In this document: piece after piece, positions 46,941 to 57,000 of the stretch
Numbering within the stretch: position 1 is the first letter of the stretch
Layout of the letters: every line of letters begins with the position of its first letter
Source of the DNA: Malachius bipustulatus
Lineage: Eukaryota > Arthropoda > Insecta > Coleoptera > Melyridae
Assembly (NCBI GenBank): GCA_910589415.1
Contig: OU342630.1
Coordinates: 47,090,012 to 47,154,011 of the forward strand
Reading direction: 5' to 3'
DNA length: 64,000 nt
Notes under the pieces: generated by a model
Told to the model about the DNA's origin: nothing
What the model saw: only the letters and a program-made list of their open reading frames with translations
Databases searched by the model: none
Made by a program: the position numbers and the translations under genes

Positions 46941-48554
46941 ATGGCCCTCTATTTCTTTCGCAAAATTTTACACAGGAACTTCATAGCAGTAAAGCAAATA
47001 CGAGCATTTTCTGGCGGTGGCGGCGGAGCCTGTATCAAAAAAGACAAGAAAGCTGATGATCCTTGTAAAAGTACAGTACCGAGAGGCTTGGTGCTAGGAA
47101 TTTATAGTAATGTCGACGACCCGTTCGACGCAGGCAAGTTGACACCAACAGGACAGCGATTTGATAGGTACGTCTGCAAGAGATTATCCCAGTTGTTACG
47201 TTACGCTGGACCCGTCCCGAAAAAGGGCGAAGCTAGAATTTTTTACAACCTAACCGACGAATTCTTCCAAGTGTGCGTTGTGGGACTAGGCAGAGAATGC
47301 CAGGGCTATGACGTATTTGAACAAATAGATGAAGGAAAAGAAGCAATCAGAATAGCCGCAGCGGCCGGTTCTAGAATCCTGCAAGAATCATCCACACCTC
47401 GAGTTTACATCGAGAGCTTCGGACATGCGGAATCAGCCGCAGAAGGTGCGGCTCTTGGTGTTTGGCTTTATCAAGAGAAAAAGAAGAAAGAACACCATAA
47501 AGTCATTCCTCAGCTAGAACTTTATGATGATTGCGACTGGACTGGCTGGCAAATTGGTTTACAGAAGGCAGCAGCTCAGAACTTATCAAGACAACTCATG
47601 GACACGCCATCAAATCTGATGACACCAACATCCTTTGCTCAGAACGCTGTAGAAGTGCTTTGTAAATCCGGCGTCAACGTCGAAGTTAAAGTTAGACACT
47701 GGGCTGAAACCCAGAAGATGTTCGCGTTCTTAGCAGCCACTCAAGGATCGTGTGAACCTCCAATTTTTCTAGAGTTGAGTTATTATGGAGCTGCTCGTGA
47801 AGAACGACCCGTAATACTTGTCGGTAAAGGGATCACTTACAACAGTGGTGGCCTTTGTTTAAAGACGTTACATGGCCAGAGAAAGATGCGAGGAGATATG
47901 GGGGGAGCTGCGTGCATTATAGCAGCGTGTAGAGCGATTGCTGGTCTTCAGCTACCGGTAAACGTAAGAGCTTTGATACCTCTATGCGAAAACATGCCAG
48001 GATGTGCTGCCATGCGACCCGGTGATATCGTCAAAGCCATGAATGGGAAGAGCATTAAAATAGAATCGACGGATTGCGCCGGAAGATTGGCAACAGCTGA
48101 CGCTTTGGTTTATGCTCAGAATTACTGGCCTCGCTTCATTGTGAGTATAGGAACAATGACATACGATATGGAGGCTTCTTTAGGTGCAGCTGCGAGTGGT
48201 GTCTTTAGTAATTCTGAAGCTTTATGGGAGTATATGCTAGCAGCGTCCATGCACACGGGGGATCGAGTATGGAGATTCCCTTTGTGGGAGCATTTCGCAA
48301 CATTGATTTCGAATTTCCACGCCACAGATACAAAGACTTTAGGTAGAGGGAGGAAAATAAAGTGTGGAGGGGCTTGTAAAGTGGCCGCCTTCTTAAACGA
48401 ATTCGTACCATGTGGGGACTGGTTGCACTTGGATACATACGGAGTCATGTTTAGCGATGGTAAGGATTATGCGTATCTCAGGAAGGGCATGTCTGGTAGA
48501 CCAACGAGAACATTGGTAGAATTTTTATCCCAACTAGCGTGCCATCGTGAATGA
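46941..48554 (+). CDS. M17 leucyl-aminopeptidase-like protein, likely inactive
   Basis: Single-exon, 537-residue protein of the M17 (cytosol/leucyl aminopeptidase) family. Residues 1-24 (MALYFFRKILHRNFIAVKQI...) are basic and lack acids, as a mitochondrial presequence. The peptidase domain has VGKGITYNSGGLCLK (K296, N301, K308), MRGDMGGA (D319) and STDCAGRLATADAL (D378, A380, R382). Compared with bovine LAP, both lysines, the arginine and two metal-binding aspartates remain, but D255 is Asn (N301) and E334 is Ala (A380), so two of the five metal ligands are lost. Catalysis is unlikely. This fits the insect sperm leucyl aminopeptidases (S-LAPs), several of which have lost metal ligands and serve as structural proteins of sperm mitochondrial derivatives. 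The lack of introns suggests a retrocopy. The reading frame is fully open, and conservation argues for function. Confidence 0.95.
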   Translation: MALYFFRKILHRNFIAVKQIRAFSGGGGGACIKKDKKADDPCKSTVPRGLVLGIYSNVDDPFDAGKLTPTGQRFDRYVCKRLSQLLRYAGPVPKKGEARIFYNLTDEFFQVCVVGLGRECQGYDVFEQIDEGKEAIRIAAAAGSRILQESSTPRVYIESFGHAESAAEGAALGVWLYQEKKKKEHHKVIPQLELYDDCDWTGWQIGLQKAAAQNLSRQLMDTPSNLMTPTSFAQNAVEVLCKSGVNVEVKVRHWAETQKMFAFLAATQGSCEPPIFLELSYYGAAREERPVILVGKGITYNSGGLCLKTLHGQRKMRGDMGGAACIIAACRAIAGLQLPVNVRALIPLCENMPGCAAMRPGDIVKAMNGKSIKIESTDCAGRLATADALVYAQNYWPRFIVSIGTMTYDMEASLGAAASGVFSNSEALWEYMLAASMHTGDRVWRFPLWEHFATLISNFHATDTKTLGRGRKIKCGGACKVAAFLNEFVPCGDWLHLDTYGVMFSDGKDYAYLRKGMSGRPTRTLVEFLSQLACHRE

Positions 48555-48909
48555 TAGAGGTATAGGGGTAGAATAGTTTTCTACAAGTTGGTACCTATAA
48601 GAGTGCAAACCTGATAATTTTGTGAAAATGTGGTCCTTTGTTATGAGAGTACTTACCTACTATAACATCTATTGAATTGTTATCGTATATTATCTATTAA
48701 TTAATTATTATTATTACAATGTATGTACAGTAAATTAATTTCGTTACAAATACTTATCGTCATACACATAATGTACTTCTAAGAAATACAGTACCTATAA
48801 ATACGCCATACGCAGAGCAGTCTTCAACGTGCTTTTCTCTGTCTTTATAATACCCAAAAAGATTTTGTTATTTTCTATTTTTATGTGAGATAGGTATGAG
48901 TAGGTATCT

Positions 48910-49150
48910 AAGGGCCGGTTGTTCGTACGTCAGTTAAAAATTTTGAGATAACTACTGATTTTAAAATGCCCTGTATTATCAAACCATTGGTCTAATATTT
49001 CTGAAAATGAATTCTGCTCGCTTTAAGAAGAGTTAATTACTGATTAAAAATACAAGATCATTAATTATATTCGCCGTATTTTCAAAATTTGCAATTTAAA
49101 ATCAGTAGTTATCTCAAAATTTTTAACTGACGTACGAACAACCGGCCCTT
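48910..49150. mobile_element. MITE with GGGCCGGTTGTTCGTACG termini
   Basis: 241 bp with arms of at least 55 bp, almost perfect: AAGGGCCGGTTGTTCGTACG at the left is returned exactly at the right, then TCAGTTAAAAATTTTGAGAT and AACTACTGATTTTAAA pair. No coding sequence. Target duplication unclear. It sits about 360 bp after the LAP stop codon. Confidence 0.85.
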
Positions 49151-49224
49151 AAAGTTATAATACCTAGCGTCAGTTTTTTAATTACAATTCTATATTCAAG
49201 AATTTATAATTCTTTTATTGGTCA

Positions 49225-49799
49225 TTATTTACATCCGCGGCTCCTACAGTTTCACTATGGCACCTATATAGGGGTGGAGGACATAGCTACCTATACTAAC
49301 ACCAGGAAGGTATTCATTTGCTTTGCAAATGAAAGGAAAAGCCACAAAACGGCCTAAAAAAAAGTTTTGAGAGTGCGGAGAGAGTGCGGTCCTGACAAGA
49401 GGCGTCGATTAGATGCCGCGAATCACGGATATAACCACTTCTGGCCACTTCACGATAATGCCAAACGCTTCGAACCGTGCAGAGACGTACTGGCGCTATT
49501 TCCGCTTTCACATATCGTGTCCAGTCCACAGGGATTGATGCAATGATTTTTGGAATATAAATGCAAAATAAATGCAAAATTCAAAATAAAAATCGTGCTA
49601 CTGTTAATCTCGAAGATTTTCCTTGCCCTGAAAGTGAAGAAAAAAATAGAAATTCGACCGTAGTGTCAAAGAGGTCTTAGTTGTGACCTTAATATTAGTT
49701 TGCAATGGCTGTTTTTAGCTTCTTACCCACCCAGCACCCCTATTTCGCTCCTCGGTCCCGAAAAAATTGATGAAACTTAGGAGCCGCGGATGTAAATAA
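49225..49799. mobile_element. TIR element, family C copy 1
   Basis: 575 bp, beginning TTATTTACATCCGCGGCTCC and ending GGAGCCGCGGATGTAAATAA. The interior is GC-richer (GTGTCCAGTCCACAG, CTTGCCCTGAAAGTGAAG) with no intact gene. A related copy is at 61876-62431, aligned over its whole length. Non-autonomous. Confidence 0.85.
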
Positions 49800-50631
49800 T
49801 TACCCTTTTTTATAAATAATTAAAAGCAATAATTATATAATAATGAAAAGCACAATATAATTAGATATAGTGTTTTTCGACGTTTGCGAGAAATATTTTC
49901 AGATGTTTCATTATACCTTAGTTAAAGATCCTAAAAAAAAGGTTGAGGAAAGGTAGGTACCTAAGTAGTTTTCGTGCAGTTTGATTACGAAATTACCGAT
50001 TGTACCATAATATGTCAAGCACAGAAGTAGACGCAGTGAAATAACATCTTGATCTTGATGTAACATTCCACCAGGCACTTTATGACTCATATAAAAACAA
50101 GTTTAGATTAGCGGTAGCATTTTCATACAGTGAAGTAAAATTTGTGATTTCCCATTTTATTCTGAACACTCAGTAGCTGAAAAAGGTGCGGCTTCCATTC
50201 GGAACACGGTAAGCGTCTGAAGTTTTCATAAATTTTGTTTCAGATTCTTAATAAGCATGAAATTGTGAAACTTTTCTCCGATTTATCTGACTCTGTATCT
50301 CTTATCGTTTCCGAGATTACCTTATGTACCTATAGTTCTTTTTAAATGGGACACCAATGTAATAACACTTTATAGGCACAATACTAAAGCCGTAATATTT
50401 ATAACAATTTACCACAACATAAAAGGTATACAGGGTGCATGAGTCTTTACTGGGGCATTTCCTCAATGGTACATTAAAGGGGAAAGTTCGTGGACCCTAA
50501 AAAAAGTAATAAAACACCATTGACTGTCTCATTTTCAGAGTTATAGCCCATTACATTTCTGGGTAAAATTATCAACCATTTGACAACGGAGCCATGCAAG
50601 TAAGTAAATAAATATGTATACATCATACATA
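49800..50631. other. Repeat-derived DNA, no gene
   Basis: 50190-50410 is a reverse copy of the dispersed repeat at 9497-9960 without the family A MITE. A lone transposon end, TATACAGGGTGCATGAGTC, lies near 50428. Confidence 0.5.
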
Positions 50632-50705
50632 CAGGCTGTCCGGAAATTATGCGCAAAAAATTAAGCGGGTGATTCTACTTGATAGAATATTTCCAAAAGT
50701 ACATA

Positions 50706-52249
50706 CAGACTGTCCGTTTTTCGCGTGCCACTATGGGGATCTCGCTTATCTTAAGAGATACGAAGTTGGTTATATAAATTAGGGCAAAGTAGCGTATTTT
50801 TGTGCTGATTGATAATCTGAAAAGAAATTTTAGCTGTCACTATTAGTTGTCAAAATATTTCAAAAAAACTGAAATTTTTAATTTTTGTTTTTATTTTTTT
50901 ATTCAAAAACCAATCAAGCAAGCCATTTTTAACTGAAACATTGTTAAGACACTTTTCAACAAGGAACCCAAAAATAATTTTACAATAGGTCTAGCACTTG
51001 AGATAGAAGAAAATCGATGGTCAGCTTTGTTTTTTCTTATGGGTGCCATATTGGATTTTTCCATTTTTAGATTACTTTAATTTTTCTCTTTACAACGATG
51101 TATCACACATGTTATTTCATTATTGAATGTTTGGCGAAAATAAAATTTCTTATCTTGTGTCCAGAGTGCTTTGAAGAAATGTCAATGGTCTTTTGTTTTC
51201 AACAAAACTTTGACGATTCGACCAGTCGTCTGCGTCGACATTGAATTATTAATCGAGGAAAAAGCCACTTTTCAAATAAAGCAGGATGGGGCGCCGCCTC
51301 ATAATGCTGGTAGGGTGAGAGAATTCTTGTCAGAAATGTTTCCCAACCAAGTAATTGCAAATAATGGCGACGAACGCTGGCCAGCACGGTCACCTGACTT
51401 GTCCCCATTGGACTATTTTTTGTGGGGACCAATGAAAAATAAGATTTATAAAACATTGCCAGCCGACGTCGATGAACTTCGACAACGAATTGTTACCACA
51501 CTCAGGCACGGCATTAGAAGGAGAGACGTGTTGAGAGCTGTAGCGAATCTTAGGAAAAGGGTGCAATTATGCTTGCAATTACAAGCATTACATTTTTGAA
51601 CACATGCTGTGATATTACCTGTTGTTAATTTATTCGTCTTTGTTAACCATTGTTTAATTAATAATTTTATTTGCAAAGTGGCTTTTTTCTCGATTAATAA
51701 TTCAATGTCGACGCAGACGACTGGTCGAATCGTCAAAGTTTTGTTGAAAACAAAAGACCCTTGACATTTCTTCAAAGCACTTTGGACACAAGATAAGAAA
51801 TTTTATTTTCGCCAAACATTCAATAATGAAATAACATGTGTGATACATCGTTGTAAAGAGAAAAATTAAAGTAATCTAAAAATGGAAAAATCCAATATGG
51901 CACCCATAAGAAAAAAACAAAGCTGACCATCGATTTTCTTCTATCTCAAGTGCTAGATCTATTGTAAAATTATTTTTGGGTTCCTTGTTGAAAAGTGTCT
52001 TAACAATGTTTCAGTTAAAAATGGCTTGCTTGATTGGTTTTTGAATAAAAAAATAAAAACAAAAATTGAAAATTTCAGTTTTTTTTAAATATTTTGACAA
52101 CTAATAATGACAGCTCAAATTTTCTCAAAAATTTCTTTTCAGATTATCAATCAGCGCAAAAATACGCTACTTTGCCCTAATTTAACCAACTTCGTATCTC
52201 TTAAGGTAAGCGAGATCCCCATAGTGGCACGCGAAAAACGGACAGTCTG
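50706..52249. mobile_element. Nested Tc1/mariner-derived fold-back element
   Basis: Begins CAGACTGTCCGTTTTTCGCG and ends CGCGAAAAACGGACAGTCTG, TA on each side (50704-50705, 52250-52251). The arms are about 570 bp each, nearly identical (50706-51275 and about 51665-52249), and the loop encodes the end of a mariner-like transposase. The arms contain the GATACGAAGTTGG module shared with other elements. Inserted into the left arm of 50632-53429, so it is the younger of the two. Confidence 0.9.
51276..51599 (+). pseudogene. Tc1/mariner-type transposase C-terminal fragment
   Basis: The loop of the fold-back encodes QDGAPPHNAGRVREFL (second catalytic Asp), then DERWPARSPDLSPLDYFLWG with the third Asp of the DDE triad and the usual proline-rich context, ending LRKRVQLCLQLQALHF before a stop. 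The first catalytic Asp and the DNA-binding domain are missing. The frame continues upstream to 51171 into arm sequence that is also present, inverted, on the other side, so those 35 residues are not real transposase. Confidence 0.88.
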
Positions 52250-53564
52250 TATATCTATAAATTTTTTTTTTGAAAACTCACAAATAAGAAAGCTATAAGC
52301 CTTCAAAGTTAATTTTTTTAAATCGATATTTTTTTATAACTTTTTTTCTAGTGTATGGATTTTCTTAAAATTTGACACTCTTGCCACTGATGTTGCTTTG
52401 CATCCTTGGTCCAAATTAGACTTGAATTCCTCGAAATCAAAAGGCCTTAACTGCTCTTGACCTTCAAAAAAGGCCTATAACTTTTTTCGTAATGTTTTTT
52501 TCCGAGTTTTGAAGATGCACAATTATTGAAGAACATGAAGAAATATTCGGAAAAGGTCGCCCTCTTTGTCTATCATGATAAAATGACCTGTTTCCGAGTA
52601 AAACTGTTTTAAAATTTTGCTTGCACTAAAATTGATCATCAAAAATTATGATCATTCTGCAACAATACCAAAGCATGCTTTGGAAACAGAGCTGCAGGGT
52701 TGCCTAGTTATGTACAAAAGCAGAGACATATTATTCCTATATAAATAGACTTGGAAATGATAAAATATAAAAATTTTTAATAATTTTTTACAAGATGTCA
52801 AATTCAATTTCAAATGAATTTAAAAAAACTTGCAAAAAGAACCAAACGTCGGCACCATTTTATTGCTAAGAAAATATATTAATCTTGTCTTATCAATTTA
52901 ACAAGATACAGCAATTGATTCAAGTATTTTGTACATAACTAGGCAACCCTGCAGCTCTGTTTCCAAAGCATGCTTTGGGTATTGTTGCAGAATGATCAGT
53001 TTATGGTGATCAATTTTAGTGCAAGCAAATTTTTAAAACAGTTTTACTCGGAAACGGGTCATTTTATCGTGATAGACAAAGAGGACCTTTTCCGAATATT
53101 TCTTCATGTTCTTCAATTGTGCGTCTTCAAAGCTCAGAAAAAAATAGTACGAAAAAAGTTATAGGCCTTTTTTGAAGGTCAAGGGCAGTAAAAGCTTCTT
53201 GATTTCGAGGGATTCAAGTCTAATTTAGACCAAGGATGCAAAACAACATCAGTGGCAAGTGTGTCAGGTTTCTAGAAAATCCGTACACTAGAAAAAAAAT
53301 TATAAAAAAATATTGATTTGAAAAAATCAACTTTGAAGGCTTATAACTTTCTTATTTGTAAGTTTTCGGAAAAATTTATACATGATAATCACCTTCTTAA
53401 TTCTTTGCGCATAATTTCCGGACACCCTGTATTGTTATAATAAATACTTCATTGTTATAGTATCTATGGAAACCATTTAATAAAACTTACAATTCGTATT
53501 ATTACTGAGTCAAGTAATTTACTTTGATTAGTAGTTAGAAGTAATATTAATTTGAGTCAAACGG

Positions 53565-53790
53565 AAAATCTGACATGTTTGAAGTTGAATTTGACATTCT
53601 CAACTTTTTGTGAGAATGAGAATGCGCTACCCTAGTAAACGTCAGTGTCGGTAATACAGGTTCCCTAAACATCAAAGAGTGCATGCGCTACACTAGTAAA
53701 CGTCAGTATCGGTAATACAGGTTCCCTAAACATCAAAGAGTGTATGCGCTACACTAGTAAACGTCAGTATCGGTAATGAAGGTTCCCTAT
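53565..53790. repeat. Three tandem copies of a P-like transposon terminus
   Basis: A 61-bp unit starting ATGCGCTAC (53622, 53683, 53744) contains CTAGTAAACGTCAG, CGGTAATACAGGTTCCCT and the linker AACATCAAAGAGTG. The unit equals the terminal inverted repeat of the element at 2922-4820, and the sequence just before it (CAACTTTTTGTGAGAATGAG) matches that element's next inward bases. So this is one transposon end that was locally triplicated, without the rest of the element. Confidence 0.8.
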
Positions 53791-54063
53791 ATTATAAAAC
53801 GTGGGTACGCCACCTATTTGTGATTTGTCTTTCAACTACCCAAAAGTCCATCAAAAGTTAGACCATCTCGTTCGACAGAAAACAAATAAAAAGAAGATCA
53901 AAACACTTTGAATGAAAGGAATAGCAGAAACTTTTGATTTAATTTAACCTCACTTCTCTCTCACTTTACAAAAATAAAACTTTCAACTTCCAAACATGAA
54001 GCTAAACTAAATTAATATTTTGAAAAATATAAAATTATATTGAAAATTTAAATATCTATCAAA

Positions 54064-57000
54064 ATGTTCGGGAAAAAGTCGTTTAAAGAATATAAAACAA
54101 TTGCAAAGATTCTTCCCAATTTAAAGGTGACTGAGTTTGAAATTTTGATAGTTTATTACAATTTTACAATGTGCCATTCTAATATTTCTAATTTTAATTA
54201 TTTTTCGGCAGAAAATCGTAAATCTAAACAATGAGGAATCAGTCAGGCAAGTTTGCTTAAAAGGAGCACGACAAGAGTGTACAACATCTAGACCGTCTTT
54301 GAAGTATAAGGATGTTTTCGCTAACTGTAGAGTAAGTTGAAAATGATCAGTCTCAATTTGAAAAGTACACCTCATGTGTTCAATTCGTGCTACGATTTGA
54401 AGGGGTATTGTTTTCGGATACCTGACTATGTTGTAGACTTAATGCTGACCCTTGCCTTGAGATCAAATTACTTAAATTATAATACTACTTATACTTGATG
54501 ATTGATGAGAAGTATTAGAGGACTGGCAGTCCAAGTATAAGAAAGAGAGATGAAGAGGCAAAAATTAAGGGTTTAAAAACAGTACTGGGCATTATTTTAG
54601 TTTTCTAGGGGATTTTGTAATAGTTACTTTATAGACTTACTAAAAGCAACTTTTAATGCTTTGATTTCTTCAGTCAGCATTTGTAGCACGTTATTAGCAC
54701 TTCTAAAGTTGAATCACGACCTGTAACAAAACAATATTTATTATACTTTAAAAATTAACTTAGTTACAACTAGTATTCTCTGTTCAAGGATTTACTCACA
54801 AGAAAAAATGTAACAGAAATCTATCTGAGAAGTGCGTCACTATGTAGTAGTAAAAATGAACAGAAACATTCTGATAAAAAGGTAAGGTAACATTACAAGT
54901 TTTCAATGACACACCTGAATATTAACAAATAAGAACTCGTAATTTTTAAAGGTTTCACATTCGAATAGTATAAGGAAAACGCTTTCTGCTGTCCAGAATG
55001 CGCTAAAAAGAAATAAATTTTTGCTGGCCCAAGCCGTAGTAGTTGCTAAAACTGAGACTGAAACAACCCAAGAAACGGCAAATTTAGCTGCTTCAAGTCA
55101 AGTACAGTCTGCAGCAGGACAAGAGGCCCTGGCATTTACTAATCCGATCCCAGAGCCTCCACCGATACCGGACAATATTGGCGAGGTGGTTGAAGAAGTC
55201 ATCAGTCAGGTTAATGCACTGGGGGAGCCCACCTTCGCCTCGCTTGGTTTGGGAGGATATTCACCCGTCGGATTAGTTCAGACCGCACTTGAATATCTAC
55301 ATGTGTCTCTGGGAGTTCCTTGGTGGCAAACAATTGTGATAGGTAAGCGATGATGAGAATTATGGATTATTTATTAGGAGTATTAGGACATGTCGTGTTT
55401 ACTTCTTTATATTTTCAGGTACAATAGTGATAAGGTTTTGCTTGTTTCCTCTAGTTGTGATTGCACAAAGAAATGCAGCTAAAATGAATAACTATTTACC
55501 ACAAATGCAGGTTATTCAATTGAAAATGACTGAAGCAAGACAAATGGGTGCGTATATTAATATTTGATTAATATTAAAGCCAGGCTAGCAATTATGTTTC
55601 TTTTTATGAGGTTGATGGCAAGATCTCAAAGGTGTCTGCTCTGAAGTTTCTATCTCTTTGTAAACTCTGTATGCTGCATTTTTTATATTTCCTTAATTTT
55701 TTTTAATATGTTTTTATTATTTTATTCGCCTCAAATTTATACTAACTTACTTTTGTGCTTTAATTTCTTGCTGTGTAGGTGCAGGTGGGACACAACCTAT
55801 CACGCTACCAACCCAGCTTTTACTTCTTTTCTTGCTGTATAAATTCATCATTAATGTCTCCTTTAAAAGCCATTTTGTTGGTTTTTCGTGTTCTTTAAGT
55901 AAATATGATCGCATCGGTGAAGCAAAAAAAAAAAAAATGATACCCCTCTAGTGGTGTTACTAAAGTTTTGAAGTTTTTTTTTTTCTGATACCTGCACACT
56001 ATGGATTATGTCTTAATAAACAAGGCAATAATGAACTATCAAAAGAGTGGGTTTTATTTTATGAATCCTTCAAATGGTGATTAATGGCGAAGAAATCGCG
56101 AAAATTAGATGGTGAAAGTTGGAGATAGGAGTGATATTGCACCCCTTTCAGTTTTTCAAGTGTATCTCGAAAATCAAGTAAAATTCAGGTCTAATCAACA
56201 GAGAATATTTTGTAAATAAGGCCATTTGACATCGAAATAGTTTATTTAAAAAATTTATAAAAAAAATTTGTGTTAAAAAGTATTAACCCTTAGTTGGTAA
56301 CATCCGACTCTGAGGCGGATGCCAAGTTTTGATGCTGCGCTGAATCCAAACGAATGAATATACAAAAATTTCGTATTAGGTATGTTCTAGTTGGTTGCCA
56401 AAAAGTCCATAGCCGCCTTCGCGAAAATACGTCTGTGAGACGGGTGTTACTCAGAACGATATATTTCAGTCCATCTCTCAGTCGGCTGTTGGTCGAAAGT
56501 ATGGTGAATGAAAAGGTATAATATATAAAAAAATGTATAAAAATGAAATAAGTCTTGTTTTAATAAAATATATTTTTGTTTACTAGAATACATTCGAATA
56601 AATATGCAATTATACATATAGTATTATAATACCTATTCCGACTGAGCGACGGATGTTACCTATAATGCTGGAACTGTAATATGATCACCGACTGAGAGAC
56701 GGATGTTACTTATAAAGTGAAAAAAAGTATGTTACCAACTAAGGGTTAAATAATTTTTTTTTTAATTCTAATTTACTTCTGAGCAGAGATAGGTCTAGGT
56801 CTAGGCATTACTCCACAAAAAAACAAGTAAATTAGATTTTCTTCAAATACTTTTTTATTGAATAGACATCAATTATTTAGCTGTAAAAAAAGTCGAAGTT
56901 TGAGCGGCTACATTTCGGTTATTTTTTTTTTTCAAAAATTATTTTTAACCCACCATTTTGAAGACAATTTAATCTACTTGTTTTCCTGGGGGCAATTGCT

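Larger units (their letters stand above)
50632..53429. mobile_element. Outer TA-flanked fold-back element
   Basis: Begins CAGGCTGTCCGGAAATTATG and ends CATAATTTCCGGACACCCTG, TA on each side. Its left arm (50632-50703 plus 52252-52700) pairs with its right arm (about 52930-53429): CTTCAAAGTTAATTTTTTT, AAGTCTAATTTG-like, GCAACCCTGCAGCTCTG and CCAAAGCATGCTTTGG are mirrored. The left arm is interrupted by the nested element 50706-52249. Confidence 0.85.

Noticed and set aside
51171..51275. First 35 codons of the transposase-like frame
   Set aside because: This part lies in the fold-back arm and is repeated inverted on the other side; it lacks transposase motifs, so only 51276-51599 is counted.
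53622..53790. Looked like a repeat-spacer (CRISPR-like) array
   Set aside because: The three units are contiguous copies of a transposon terminus with identical linkers, in a eukaryotic genome.
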